A stretch of 64,000 nt of DNA from Oligoflexia bacterium (GTDB lineage: Bacteria > Bdellovibrionota > UBA1018), in assembly GCA_903895855.1 (NCBI GenBank), contig CAITVN010000009.1:1-64000 (forward strand), read 5' to 3'. How positions within the stretch are numbered: the stretch's first letter is position 1; each line of letters begins with the position of its first letter. Of this stretch, positions 30,650 to 41,081 are shown one piece after another. Below the pieces are notes generated by a model. That model was not told the DNA's origin and did not search any database. It saw nothing but the letters and a program-made list of their open reading frames with translations. Position numbers and translations under genes: made by a program.

Positions 30650-31192
30650 TTACCGCTCAGGCCATTGCTTAACGCAGTCATCGTCGTTACTTCGTCGTGG
30701 CGGTTTATTTACGATGGCTGCTTTTGGTGCGGCGGCCACAACACGCAACTGTTCACACTGTGGGTAGTTGCTTCTAAGCGTGTTGATGGGTTGAAGCAAG
30801 AGCTGATCGAAATTTTCTGATTTCACTGTGTAGTATTGGTAATAAGAACCTGTGCGCTGTTCGGCTAGTCCGGCTTCTTGATCGCTGCAGTGAACCTGGA
30901 GATTTTCGCCAGTCGAAGTCATCGCGCGACAGTTAGAGTAAAAAGTTTCGCTCACTGATCCCACGGCCATTGCGATACAAAAGTCGTGGTTGCACGCTCT
31001 GATCGATACGGTAGCGTCAACAGGGCTGTACTCAGTAATCGAAGTTCCGGCGACTTCAGATCGTGAAGCACAAGTGAGTTGGAAGGTCTGAATTTGGCCT
31101 TCGACACTTTCGTTGGCCAGAGCAGAAAAACCCACTAAAGCTTGCAAACTTAATAGACTAGATACAATGAGCGAACAGCGATTCGATTTCAT
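30650..31192 (-). CDS. Secreted hypothetical protein
   Basis: Signal peptide, Cys-containing, 180 aa. Confidence 0.55.
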   Translation of the reverse strand: MKSNRCSLIVSSLLSLQALVGFSALANESVEGQIQTFQLTCASRSEVAGTSITEYSPVDATVSIRACNHDFCIAMAVGSVSETFYSNCRAMTSTGENLQVHCSDQEAGLAEQRTGSYYQYYTVKSENFDQLLLQPINTLRSNYPQCEQLRVVAAAPKAAIVNKPPRRSNDDDCVKQWPER

Positions 31193-31281
31193 GAAGTCTC
31201 CTTTTAGGTGGTCCTGAAATACATCAATCGTTGTGCGTTCTCTATTTACAAAATTGGCATAGGCAAAAAAGATTTCGCGTG

Positions 31282-31310
31282 TTGACGTAAGATGGCGGTC
31301 TCAGTATGCT
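31282..31310 (+). promoter_or_regulatory. Sigma-70-like promoter for histidine kinase gene
   Basis: TTGACG-N17-TATGCT, 24 nt before ATG at 31334. Confidence 0.45.
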
Positions 31311-31333
31311 TCTGGTAAAACTAGGGCTTACTC

Positions 31334-33241
31334 ATGAAGCAGTCAATTCCACAGCTTTTGAAAAAATTTCCCTCTCTCATCCATGTTTTTCAACGCCTCC
31401 CGCAGCTATATAAATTTTTCGCCTATGGGGTGATTGTCTTTTTTGCCATTATCCCTTTTGCTTTCATTAGTTTTTTTCAGCAAACCAGGCTCGCCCAAGA
31501 AACTGTGAATGAACTGGCGCTCAGTCTCGTTACGGTCATTCATCAGTCGCAAGACGACGATTTCTCACCGGCATCAACGATTGATTGGCTGCAAAACCAT
31601 AAATTGGTGCTTTGGGCGAGGTACTATAAAAAGAATAGTCTGATCGCCAGTGCTGGGATGATGCCCAAGTCTCAGAGTGATTCGTTGCTGAGTGATTGGG
31701 TTTTAGATTCAGACAAGTCATTAGGAAAACAACTGCCTTCGTCGCAGTTTCGTGGGAGCGCAACTTCTGAGTATCGGTTTATCTTACCGTTGAAAGAAAA
31801 AAAAGAAGGTGATCGCCTTGAGTTGGGTGTTTCTTACAAATCTCTTTTTTCGGCCGCCCAAGACATGCTCATTCTTACCAGCGCCTTTTTCTTTGTCGCT
31901 TTTATCTTTTTGTTGGCGGCCGCGATTTTTGTCGATGCCTATGTATCAGTTTTTACCGCCAAGGTCATCAGAGCTATTCGCTTTCGTTCGTCTCTGCAAG
32001 AATTTCCAGAGGTTCCGAGGCACTTGTCGCCTACCTTTAGCACCCTGATGGAAGCGCTTGAGTTTCGTGAAGATCAAGTCATTGATACGAGAAATACTTT
32101 AGAAACGGTTTTCAATGGTATGAAAAATGGCGTTGCCATGATTTCTACCGAGTTAAAGATTGTTTTAGTTAATCAGTATTTTCGTGAACTTTTAGCGTCG
32201 ATAAAAAAGGTGCCCTCAGTTGACTCACTGGTGAGTCAATCGTGTTCGACGCTCAGTTTCGACGGGCAAGAACGCTCGGTTGTTGAACTCTGCGAAAACG
32301 CGCTTCAAACACTATCTTTGGTTGCACAAGAGGTCTGTGTGAGTGGGCAAAGCTTTGTTCAAGAGGCCTACCCGCTTCTCGACATTGAAGATAAACCCAT
32401 TGCTGTCATTCTTCACTGTCGAGATGTCACCAATGAGAGGGCGGCCAGTGAAACCATCTTAAAATTCAATGAAGAGCTTCGTCGTCAGCTCAATGAGCAG
32501 AAAGCTCAGCTGGTTGAAGCTCAGCAACAGTTGATTCAGTCGGCAAGATTGGCGGCTGTCGGTGAACTTGCTGGCGGCGTTGCACACGAAATCAATAATC
32601 CAAATGGTTTGATCTTGACTGGTGCGAGGTATGTACTCAATCGCCTTCAAAGTGAGCCGCCGATTCCCGAGTATATCGTGAAATATTTAACTCGCATCAG
32701 CAAGCAATCTGAGCGCGTTGCCCAAATTGTGAGCGCGTTGTTAACTTACTCGAGAAGACAACCTCAGAATAAAGAGCCGGTGCAAATTGAAAATGTGGTT
32801 GAAGATGCTCTTGAATTGGCTGGAGCGCGTTTTGGAAATGGCAAGATTCAGGTAGTGAAATCATTCGCGCAGAATCTACCACCCGTGTTTGGCAATCGGG
32901 CGCAGTTGGGGCAGGTGTTCATCAATCTTTTCAACAACGCGGTTGATGCCATGCCAGGTGGCGGCAAAATTGAAGTGACAACTGACGCGTTTGTCGAAGG
33001 TGAGAATTCATTCGTGAGAGTGCAGGTGCGTGATACCGGTGAGGGAATCAAGCCAGAGTTGTTGCCCCGCTTGACCGAGCCTTTTTTTACGACGAAGCCC
33101 GTAGGTAAAGGCACTGGGTTGGGTCTATCAGTTAGTCACGGAATTGTTGTTGAGCATAACGGCTGCCTTCAAGTTGAAAACCACCCTGAGGGTGGAGCCA
33201 ATTTTGTGCTGATTTTTCCAAAACATAAGGACAAATTATGA
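31334..33241 (+). CDS. Membrane sensor histidine kinase (PAS, HisKA, HATPase)
   Basis: Two TM segments, GGVAHEINNPNGLI H-box, NLFNNAVDAMPGGG N-box, GTGLGLSVSHGIV. Confidence 0.95.
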   Translation: MKQSIPQLLKKFPSLIHVFQRLPQLYKFFAYGVIVFFAIIPFAFISFFQQTRLAQETVNELALSLVTVIHQSQDDDFSPASTIDWLQNHKLVLWARYYKKNSLIASAGMMPKSQSDSLLSDWVLDSDKSLGKQLPSSQFRGSATSEYRFILPLKEKKEGDRLELGVSYKSLFSAAQDMLILTSAFFFVAFIFLLAAAIFVDAYVSVFTAKVIRAIRFRSSLQEFPEVPRHLSPTFSTLMEALEFREDQVIDTRNTLETVFNGMKNGVAMISTELKIVLVNQYFRELLASIKKVPSVDSLVSQSCSTLSFDGQERSVVELCENALQTLSLVAQEVCVSGQSFVQEAYPLLDIEDKPIAVILHCRDVTNERAASETILKFNEELRRQLNEQKAQLVEAQQQLIQSARLAAVGELAGGVAHEINNPNGLILTGARYVLNRLQSEPPIPEYIVKYLTRISKQSERVAQIVSALLTYSRRQPQNKEPVQIENVVEDALELAGARFGNGKIQVVKSFAQNLPPVFGNRAQLGQVFINLFNNAVDAMPGGGKIEVTTDAFVEGENSFVRVQVRDTGEGIKPELLPRLTEPFFTTKPVGKGTGLGLSVSHGIVVEHNGCLQVENHPEGGANFVLIFPKHKDKL

Positions 33242-34656
33242 GCGAAGTGACTCAAGAATTTCCACGCGAAACCATCTTGATTGTAGATGATATTCCCGAT
33301 TGGTTAGAAACCTGTTCAGATATTCTTGGTGACCAAGGATACCAAATTCTCACCACTTCAAGCTCGCTTGAAGCCGTAAAAATTCTCGAACAGCGATCAG
33401 TTGATTTGGTGATCACTGATCTCACCATGCCCGACATGAATGGGGTTGAATTAGTCAAGCACGTGCAAGCGAGAGCGCAGGGGTGTGCCGTCATCGTGAT
33501 CACAGGGTACCCAACAGTAGATACGGCAATCACCGCTTTGAAAGCAGGTGCTTCAGATTATCTGTTAAAGCCATTTTCGCCTGAACAATTAACTTTTTCT
33601 GTACGAAGTGCCTTAGATAAGAACCGTTTAAGAAGAGAAAATCAGTTTCTACGTTCACAGATTCAAGGCATGAACCAATATGGCGACATGATCGGGCGCA
33701 GTGAAGTGATGCACAAGCTGTATGAAGATTTGAAAAGAGCGGCTGTCATGGATGCGCGTGTCTTGCTCGTTGGCGAAAGCGGCACCGGAAAAGAACTCTC
33801 AGCCAGGCTCTTACATCGCGAATCATTGAGAAAAAAGCGGCACTTTGTTCCAATCAATTGCGCGGCCATTCCGGGCTCGCTGCTCGAGAGTGAGCTCTTT
33901 GGCCACGATGCTGGCGCTTTCACTGGAGCCTCAGAGGCTCGCATTGGTTTGATTGAAAATGGCGATGGAGGTACGGTGTTTCTCGATGAAATTGGAGAAA
34001 TGCCGATCGCGCTTCAGGCTAAGATTTTGCGGGTGATGGAAGACGGAAAAATTCGGCATCTGGGATCAACCAAAGAAAAGGCCGTCGATGTGCGCTTTAT
34101 TTCGGCGACGAACCGAGACTTGGGTGTTATGATGGCCGAAAAGACCTTTCGCGAAGATTTATTTTATCGTCTCAATGTCATCAATATTCGAGTGCCCCCG
34201 CTTCGTGAAAGAAAAGAAGATATCTTGCTTTTGTTGCAGCATTTTTTGTCTCTGCATTCAAAAAAGCAGGGCACAGCCCCCTTGGAAATTAGTACTAAAG
34301 CCCAGGATCTCATTCTCAGGTATTCTTGGCCCGGCAACTGTCGAGAATTGGCAAACCTTGCACAATTCTTGATTTTCGCAGACCGTGACGGGGTCGTCGA
34401 TGTGAACGACCTTCCGAATCACTTTTCTGTCGAAAAAGGAAAAAGTGACGCAGAGTTTAACTGGGCAAATCTTTTCGATCTTCCCCTAGCTGATGCCAAA
34501 CGAGTCTTTTTTGACCAGCTCGAAGAAAAATACGTAAAGCACGCGCTTCTGACAAATAATTGGAATATTTCTGCTACAGCGACCGCCTCGGGAATTGATC
34601 GACGAACCATTCACCGAATCATCAATCGCTTAGATCTCAAGCGCCCGGTTGATTAG
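33238..34656 (+). CDS. Sigma-54-dependent NtrC-family response regulator
   Basis: Receiver domain, GESGTGKE, GAFTGASEAR (sigma-54 contact loop), C-terminal Fis HTH. Confidence 0.96.
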   Translation: MSEVTQEFPRETILIVDDIPDWLETCSDILGDQGYQILTTSSSLEAVKILEQRSVDLVITDLTMPDMNGVELVKHVQARAQGCAVIVITGYPTVDTAITALKAGASDYLLKPFSPEQLTFSVRSALDKNRLRRENQFLRSQIQGMNQYGDMIGRSEVMHKLYEDLKRAAVMDARVLLVGESGTGKELSARLLHRESLRKKRHFVPINCAAIPGSLLESELFGHDAGAFTGASEARIGLIENGDGGTVFLDEIGEMPIALQAKILRVMEDGKIRHLGSTKEKAVDVRFISATNRDLGVMMAEKTFREDLFYRLNVINIRVPPLRERKEDILLLLQHFLSLHSKKQGTAPLEISTKAQDLILRYSWPGNCRELANLAQFLIFADRDGVVDVNDLPNHFSVEKGKSDAEFNWANLFDLPLADAKRVFFDQLEEKYVKHALLTNNWNISATATASGIDRRTIHRIINRLDLKRPVD

Positions 34657-36269
34657 TCCTTTTTGCCAGGATCTTCTAGTTTTTCTGGATCCCACTTGCC
34701 TTGTTTGCGAAGGGTCTGAACATGGGCACCATGTTCTTCTTCGTAAATGTCAGCACGCATTCTTCCGGTCAGCCACGCCCAATTCATCGGAAAAATTCCG
34801 GGCTTCAAGTGAACATTGTAGAAGTGCCAAATAAATAAAACCGTGGCTGCAAGAAGCGCTTCATCGGCGTGAACAATGCTCGCTAGGTTTACGGCGAGGG
34901 CTGGAAATAGGCGGGTCACTACACTCGGAAACATCAGCACAAGTCCGCTGACGCCCATCATGGCGACACCCCAAAACACCGCCCAATAATCGAACTTTTC
35001 GATAAATGAAAACTCTTCGAATTTTGGTTTGGTTTTTCGAAGCCCGACGTAGAAAAGCATGATGACCCAAAGGTCAGCAATGTCTTTAGGTTTTGGTAAC
35101 ATGGGGTGATGTCGGTAGCCTGCGCGAAAGCGTAAGTACAGAAACACGAGGTGATAGAACATATCACCAATCATGATTATGCCAGCGATTCGGTGAATGA
35201 TCGGCACTGCGACTGGGCCACCTAAGGCCCGAATCACAGCGTGAGCTGAGCTTGAGTTTGGCTCAAGTAGCGGCCATCCTGTGATTGATAGCGTGATCAC
35301 ACTCGCCAGCATGAGAAAGTGTTGAATTCTTAAATGAGTTCCGAGTCTCTTGACATATTTTTTCTTTAAAGCGGGCTCGACATGGTGAAGATCTTTTTTG
35401 TGAGAAGGAGTGAGGGCTTGGCGAATGAAGGTAAAGACATCGAGAAAAATAAATAATCCGAGGGCGAGAAAGGTGCCCAGGGTGAGAGTTTTGAACATGA
35501 CGATTGTCCAGTACTCGATGGGCTTCGAGTCAGGTCGAATCGGTCGATGATCAAAAGTTGCAGCGAAAGTGGCATTGGCACCTGAGTGGCATCTTGCGCA
35601 GACTTTTGCCTTCTTGAGTTCATTGACCGGCGAGCTCGGGTCTTTGACTGAGACGACTGAATGGGTTCCGTGGCAGTCGTAGCAAAGCGGAGCGCGTTTA
35701 TCGCCAAGCATTGCTTTGCGGTAGTGAAAGGTCAGCTCAAATTCACTCGGGACATGCTGAGAAAATCCAAAGGTTGCCGCGATCAGCTGATCTTGGTGAC
35801 AGCGCATGCAGGGTATGTCTTGATGAGTCGACTTCGAATGAGACTGTGAGTGATTCTGTTTGGCAGCTTGTAGCTCTGCTTTCAACTCTTCGTTCAATTT
35901 TTCTTTTATTGAACCTTCTACGGGGGTTACTGGAATTTTGTGGTTGTTTTCGTGACAAACAAAACAGATGCCGCCTTTCGGCAGGTTTCTCAGAATGCCT
36001 GATTTTCCGTGAATGCTCTGAAGAGTATCTTGATAGATATCGGCGTGACATTCGAGACATCTTGGCCCAGCACTGCTGTACTCGGCGAGGTAGGGAAAAT
36101 TCTTCATGATACTTTGGTCGACTGCATCGAGTTCTGCATCAGTGGGCCTTTTTTGCCCTGCCCCAGCTATTTCGGTCATTAAAAAAGCCGAGACGGCTAG
36201 TCCAATCAGGGCGATTGAACTTAGCCGTCTCATTTTGGCTCGAAATAAAGGCACTCGTAATCTCTTCAT
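34653..36269 (-). CDS. Penta-haem cytochrome c / cytochrome b561-like membrane fusion protein
   Basis: Five CxxCH motifs (CLECH, CFVCH, CMRCH, CYDCH, CARCH) then multi-TM His-rich cytochrome b domain. Confidence 0.85.
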   Translation of the reverse strand: MKRLRVPLFRAKMRRLSSIALIGLAVSAFLMTEIAGAGQKRPTDAELDAVDQSIMKNFPYLAEYSSAGPRCLECHADIYQDTLQSIHGKSGILRNLPKGGICFVCHENNHKIPVTPVEGSIKEKLNEELKAELQAAKQNHSQSHSKSTHQDIPCMRCHQDQLIAATFGFSQHVPSEFELTFHYRKAMLGDKRAPLCYDCHGTHSVVSVKDPSSPVNELKKAKVCARCHSGANATFAATFDHRPIRPDSKPIEYWTIVMFKTLTLGTFLALGLFIFLDVFTFIRQALTPSHKKDLHHVEPALKKKYVKRLGTHLRIQHFLMLASVITLSITGWPLLEPNSSSAHAVIRALGGPVAVPIIHRIAGIIMIGDMFYHLVFLYLRFRAGYRHHPMLPKPKDIADLWVIMLFYVGLRKTKPKFEEFSFIEKFDYWAVFWGVAMMGVSGLVLMFPSVVTRLFPALAVNLASIVHADEALLAATVLFIWHFYNVHLKPGIFPMNWAWLTGRMRADIYEEEHGAHVQTLRKQGKWDPEKLEDPGKKD

Positions 36270-36286
36270 AACTATTCCTTAATGCT

Positions 36287-36907
36287 CTAAGCGCGATGTC
36301 CAGTAGTCAGTTCGATTGCTGCATTTACGAGGCTGCCTGCTACGATTCCAAGTACTGCGAACAAGAACCCGACAGCTAGGAAGCCAGTAGTAGCAGCATA
36401 AATGTGACTTAGATTCAGGTTATACAGTGAGCCGAGACTCAAGACAAGCGGTTCTGGAAAAAGGTGCTCGACTTTTGTGGTTAATGATTGAATCGGAAAG
36501 TCGCCGTGCACGAGAAAGAGAACAAGTGCAGCAGCGGCGCCAACAATGGCTCCATAATTTGATTTTTTGCCAGTTTCGATATGTAGGGTTTCGCCTTTAG
36601 CAGCGGCAATAGCTTGGTTCATCATTTGGCGTAAGTGAAGTCTGTCTACTCCCCAGCTGAGAAAGTAGCTACCCGCTAGTCCTAAGATGACCGATTGAAC
36701 GAAGGCCAAAACCGCAGCGCAGGCCATGAACGCAAGTTTAATCGTCAATGCGAAGACTGGGCTTTGAAACCAGTCAGAAACAATCACGCCTGGAATTGCC
36801 GCTACAAAGATTGCAACCGGAAGGGTGAAGAAGAAAATTCCCATTCCAAAAAAAATTCCCATTCGATCTTTTCCTGTGAGTCCTTGAGACAAGCTTTGAG
36901 TTTTCAT
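36287..36907 (-). CDS. Integral membrane protein in cytochrome operon
   Basis: Multi-TM, 17 nt upstream of the cytochrome gene, downstream of a sigma-54 promoter. Confidence 0.65.
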   Translation of the reverse strand: MKTQSLSQGLTGKDRMGIFFGMGIFFFTLPVAIFVAAIPGVIVSDWFQSPVFALTIKLAFMACAAVLAFVQSVILGLAGSYFLSWGVDRLHLRQMMNQAIAAAKGETLHIETGKKSNYGAIVGAAAALVLFLVHGDFPIQSLTTKVEHLFPEPLVLSLGSLYNLNLSHIYAATTGFLAVGFLFAVLGIVAGSLVNAAIELTTGHRA

Positions 36908-36962
36908 AAATGCTCCTTATTTCGTTTTGTTTGAACTGTTGAGTGCTTACGAGTTGATATAA

Positions 36963-36978
36963 AGCAAGCTGTGTGCCA
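36963..36978 (-). promoter_or_regulatory. Sigma-54 (-24/-12) promoter
   Basis: Minus strand TGGCACACAGCTTGCT: GG-N10-GC spacing, ~55 nt before the ATG at 36907. Confidence 0.85.
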
Positions 36979-37238
36979 TTTCGATTTGTCTTTAAATAAT
37001 CATTAGTTGGCGTGGTCGATGTGAAAAAAAAAGCCCTGCCTCGAAAAAAAAGCGAAAATCGGGCATAAGCGCGACAGCAATGTCGTAGTGGCGAAACCAA
37101 TATTGGTGAAATTGGCTATTTTTATAGGTTTTTTTAGCAAATTTGGTGAAATGTACCAGTGAGACATTGGTGTCACAGCGTCGCCTGGGCCTGTAGAATC
37201 GATTGGTAATATGGCTCACGACCAGATAAGACACCGCA

Positions 37239-38651
37239 ATGAATTTCAAATCGTTAGAACTGATCGATCCGTTACTACAAGCCGTCAAAGCCGAGGGTTA
37301 CGAAACCCCAACGCCAATTCAAGTTCAGGCAATTCCGTTGATTCTTGCAAAGAAAGATGTGCTTGCCTGTGCACAAACCGGTACCGGTAAGACGGCAGCC
37401 TTCGCACTTCCTATTCTTCAGCTTTTGGCCGAGCAGCAAAAAGGCCCTCATCACGCTTCGCGCGATATTCAAGTGTTGATCTTGACCCCGACTCGAGAAC
37501 TGGCTTCGCAGATTGCCCAGAATTTTTCAGACTATGGCCGAAACCTGCCGTTTAAGAATGCCGTGATCTTTGGCGGAGTTCGTCAGCACGCTCAAGTGCG
37601 AGCGTTGCGCTCAGGGGTTGAAATTGTGATTGCAACGCCGGGGCGTCTTCTCGATCTGATGAATCAGCGCCTGGTGCATTTTCGCGGTTTGCAAATATTA
37701 GTATTAGATGAAGCTGACCGCATGCTTGACATGGGTTTCATTCACGACGTGAGAAAAATTATTGCCAGTGTTCCGAAAGTACGGCAAACACTTTTCTTTT
37801 CGGCGACGATGCCGGCAGAAATTCGTAAACTCTCAGAGCAGATTCTCTCTCGACCCACTCGAATCGAAGTCACTCCGGTCGCTTCGACGGTCGACAAAAT
37901 TAACCAGTCTGTCTATCACGTCAGTAAAAAACAAAAAACGGCATTGTTGATTCGGTTGCTTCAAGATTTGAGCGTCAAGCGAGCTATCGTTTTTACTCGC
38001 ACCAAGCGTGATGCCAATCGGGTTTCAGACCTACTCAATCAAGCAAAAATTCGGGCTGAGGCGATTCATGGCAATAAATCTCAAGGAGCCCGCGAGGCTG
38101 CTCTCGAAAAAATTAAATTGGGTCACTGTCAAGTTCTAGTGGCCACCGATATTGCTGCTCGTGGAATTGACATTGATAATGTGACTCACGTTTTCAATCA
38201 TGACATTCCTAATATGCCAGAAGCCTACGTTCATCGCATTGGTCGAACCGCGAGAGCGGGCACTGAAGGGGTTGCTATTTCACTTTGCTCGACTGATGAG
38301 CGAGGCTTTTTGCACGACATTGAAAAACTCATTCGAAAAAATATTCATTCAGCACCGATGCCTGACGGCGTTGTGGCTGAATCGCACCTGCTACAGGCAC
38401 CAGCGCCCAAGCGATCACATGCGGGCCCTGGTCGCAGTAGAAACGGCCCCGTTTTGCGGGTCAGTGATGCGCCTCATGCGCAAGCGGTTCACGGCGCAGT
38501 CGCAAGAATTGCCGCTCGCGGAGCAGCTCCTCATGCCGGGCCTCGTGTTGTGATTCGGGGGGCGCCGGCAAAGCCTGAGCACTCGAATCCGCCAGCGTCA
38601 CCGAATAATCGAAAAAAAAGAAGAAAAGCTAATCAGCCCAAGAAAGGTTAA
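37239..38651 (+). CDS. DEAD-box RNA helicase (RhlE-like)
   Basis: AQTGTGKTAAF, PTRELA, VLDEADRMLDMGF, SAT, HRIGRTARAG; basic C-terminal tail. Confidence 0.95.
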   Translation: MNFKSLELIDPLLQAVKAEGYETPTPIQVQAIPLILAKKDVLACAQTGTGKTAAFALPILQLLAEQQKGPHHASRDIQVLILTPTRELASQIAQNFSDYGRNLPFKNAVIFGGVRQHAQVRALRSGVEIVIATPGRLLDLMNQRLVHFRGLQILVLDEADRMLDMGFIHDVRKIIASVPKVRQTLFFSATMPAEIRKLSEQILSRPTRIEVTPVASTVDKINQSVYHVSKKQKTALLIRLLQDLSVKRAIVFTRTKRDANRVSDLLNQAKIRAEAIHGNKSQGAREAALEKIKLGHCQVLVATDIAARGIDIDNVTHVFNHDIPNMPEAYVHRIGRTARAGTEGVAISLCSTDERGFLHDIEKLIRKNIHSAPMPDGVVAESHLLQAPAPKRSHAGPGRSRNGPVLRVSDAPHAQAVHGAVARIAARGAAPHAGPRVVIRGAPAKPEHSNPPASPNNRKKRRKANQPKKG

Positions 38652-38657
38652 TCTGTC

Positions 38658-39251
38658 GTGCTGTTTCAAAGTTTTGCTCTGACATTTACGGCTGTTTTTG
38701 TGGCGCTTGATATCATCGGCACGTTGCCAATGTACATTTCGATGACTCAAGACATGAGTAGAGACGGTCGCGTGCGTGTGGCGAATGTCTCAATGGCCGT
38801 GGCCCTGGTGGTCGCATTTTTGTTCGTTATATTGGGTGAGCGCGTTTTTCATTTCTTAGGCATTACGCTTTTTGATTTTCGAATTGCGGGTGGCCTGGTG
38901 CTCTTGCTGGTGTCACTGGTTGATTTAGTGGGTCGACACGAAGCGACCAACCGCGCATCGGGGTCAACGGGAATTGTGCCACTGGCGGTGCCGCTCATCA
39001 CTGGTCCAGGTGTGATCACCACCTTGATTTTACAAGTGTCTAATGCGGGATACCTCATCACGATCGTGGCTCTACTGTTGAATTACCTTCTTGCCTGGAT
39101 TCTGCTGCGCAATTCAGGTCGTGTGACTGCGCTGATTGGGCGTGACGGCGCAGTAGTGATCTCTAAAATCGCGGCTCTTTTGTTGTCAGCGATTGCCGTG
39201 GGCATGATTCGCGGCGGAATTCTTGAAGCCATTCGCGACGCCGGTCGGTAA
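38658..39251 (+). CDS. MarC-family integral membrane protein
   Basis: VALDIIGTLPMYISMT, VPLAVPLITGPGVITTLI; GTG start. Confidence 0.92.
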   Translation: MLFQSFALTFTAVFVALDIIGTLPMYISMTQDMSRDGRVRVANVSMAVALVVAFLFVILGERVFHFLGITLFDFRIAGGLVLLLVSLVDLVGRHEATNRASGSTGIVPLAVPLITGPGVITTLILQVSNAGYLITIVALLLNYLLAWILLRNSGRVTALIGRDGAVVISKIAALLLSAIAVGMIRGGILEAIRDAGR

Positions 39252-39371
39252 CGGTGTGTAGGGGGTGGGGGGCACGGCCTAGGCTATTTTTGCCGACTTA
39301 AATTTGCCGCTAGGTGGTACCAAGCGGCTAAAATGAGACAAGCGATGTGCCACCCGGTATACTAGTCTTGC

Positions 39372-40325
39372 GTGCGAATCAAAGCGTCACTCATTATGGT
39401 TGCGGGTTTTAGTTTGATGGCTCTAGTTCTCTTGCCAGATGTTTTTGCTGCTGAGACTGATGCCTTCACTTTGCGGCATGTGCCCATTACTGACGCGATG
39501 CCAGTGATCAATCAAGAGTTCAATCGGCGTGTGCTCACGGCTCTTCAGTCTTTGAATGAAGCGAAAGTCATGTGTTCACCCTCGGCTCTTGATGCGGCAC
39601 TCGCTCGAGAAATTCGCAGGCCTTTTCGTGGGCTTTTAGAAGATTTTATCGACACTTCAGAATTAGTGCCAAGGCAACGAGTGCCTTTAAAAGATTCGGT
39701 TTATCGAGAGACAACCTTGCTTTTAGATCTCGCCCTCACCGTCGGTAATTGGATTGGCATTGGTCTAACCTCGCACATTCAGCATGAGGGTTTATTGATC
39801 GGCGCAGACAAGTTCGGACACTTTTTAGATGAAGGGTATTACTATTACTACTTGGTTTATCGTAAAGGCTTTACGCTTGAACAGACGTTTCGTTTGGGTG
39901 AACTCATCGAATCGACATTTGAAGGTTCAGGCAGCAGCGGTGTCTATTCGTACGCCGATCTCACGGCAAACTACACTGGATTTCAATTTTGGCGAGACAT
40001 GTTAGGCACTGACGCCAATCTTCTCGAGTCGCGCTATGTGTCGTGTGAGTCTAAGTCAGCCGAGAACAATTGGCGGCTTAAGTCTGAAGTAGACCTCTTG
40101 ACCTATTTGAGCGCGGCCTGGGATGAAGGCATGAATTGCAGTCAGTTTCGAAATGAAGAAATCACTCAGGGGGTTGAGCGATCGATCTTAGCCCTAGAGG
40201 CGAGCTCTTACCGACGGTACCGGTGTCCGGTGTATCCAGAGCGGGTGTTTGAGATGATTTCGCGCGTAAGCGAAGTGAAAGAGCACGTGATTCATCCTAG
40301 TTTATTAAAAGATTACTCGAAGTAA
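39372..40325 (+). CDS. Exported hypothetical protein
   Basis: Signal peptide; GADKFGHFLDEGYYYY motif. Confidence 0.6.
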   Translation: MRIKASLIMVAGFSLMALVLLPDVFAAETDAFTLRHVPITDAMPVINQEFNRRVLTALQSLNEAKVMCSPSALDAALAREIRRPFRGLLEDFIDTSELVPRQRVPLKDSVYRETTLLLDLALTVGNWIGIGLTSHIQHEGLLIGADKFGHFLDEGYYYYYLVYRKGFTLEQTFRLGELIESTFEGSGSSGVYSYADLTANYTGFQFWRDMLGTDANLLESRYVSCESKSAENNWRLKSEVDLLTYLSAAWDEGMNCSQFRNEEITQGVERSILALEASSYRRYRCPVYPERVFEMISRVSEVKEHVIHPSLLKDYSK

Positions 40326-40424
40326 TAGCTTTCGCCTCGCATTGCTTAGTTGGTTGCGGCCCAAAATAATAGCTTCAAGTAACCCGAAGTAAACTGAACT
40401 AATCTGTGTTACAGAGGTTTCATC

Positions 40425-41081
40425 ATGAGACAGCGAGACCTCTGCCATCGATGCCTAAAACCGAGAGTCACGTGCTACTGCGGCGACGTGGTCTCATTTC
40501 GCACGCGCGAAGATCTACAAATGGTCATTTTGCAGCACCCGCTTGAGCGAAAGAAAACCATCAGCACCGCACGAATGGCTCATTTGTGCATTGAAAACTC
40601 TCGCATTATCTCGGGCAATCAATTTGATGGATACGCCGAAGTCGAGCGCTTGTTGAGTGATCCGAATCACGATTGCGTGATTCTTTATCCTGGTTTGAAT
40701 TCAGTCAATCTAAGTGAAGACAAGGGTGCGCTCGATACGTTGTATCGCCCTGGCAAGAAGCTGGTTGTTTTCGTGATCGATGGCACCTGGTTAAAAGCGC
40801 GTCAGATGATGCGCCGAAGTGAGAACCTGCAGCAACTGCCTCAGATTTGTTTTACCCCCGGGCAGGTGTCACAATACAAATTTCGAAAACAGCCCGAAGA
40901 ATTTTGCGTTTCAACCATTGAAGCCATTCATCAAGTGTTGGCCATTTTAGACCCGAAGGCCGATGCCAGCATACTGCTAAAGCTCTTTAATGCGATGGTC
41001 GAAAAGCAGCTTGAGTTCGCGGTGAATAAGCCAAAGAAGGCGGAATCTCCATCAATTCGGAGCGAATTAAGTCAAAGATAA
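40425..41081 (+). CDS. DTW-domain protein (tRNA-uridine aminocarboxypropyltransferase family)
   Basis: CHRCLKPRVTCYCG, QHPLERKKTISTARM, IDGTWLKARQM (DGTW). Confidence 0.9.
   Translation: MRQRDLCHRCLKPRVTCYCGDVVSFRTREDLQMVILQHPLERKKTISTARMAHLCIENSRIISGNQFDGYAEVERLLSDPNHDCVILYPGLNSVNLSEDKGALDTLYRPGKKLVVFVIDGTWLKARQMMRRSENLQQLPQICFTPGQVSQYKFRKQPEEFCVSTIEAIHQVLAILDPKADASILLKLFNAMVEKQLEFAVNKPKKAESPSIRSELSQR

Noticed and set aside
39306-39328. GCCGCT...AGCGGC hairpin after marC
   Set aside because: No T-run in either orientation that fits a terminator; too little evidence for a named feature.
39337-39352. Sigma-54-like site TGGCACATCGCTTGTC on the minus strand
   Set aside because: The -12 element is TTGTC rather than TTGC and it would transcribe into the 3' end of marC with no gene to serve.
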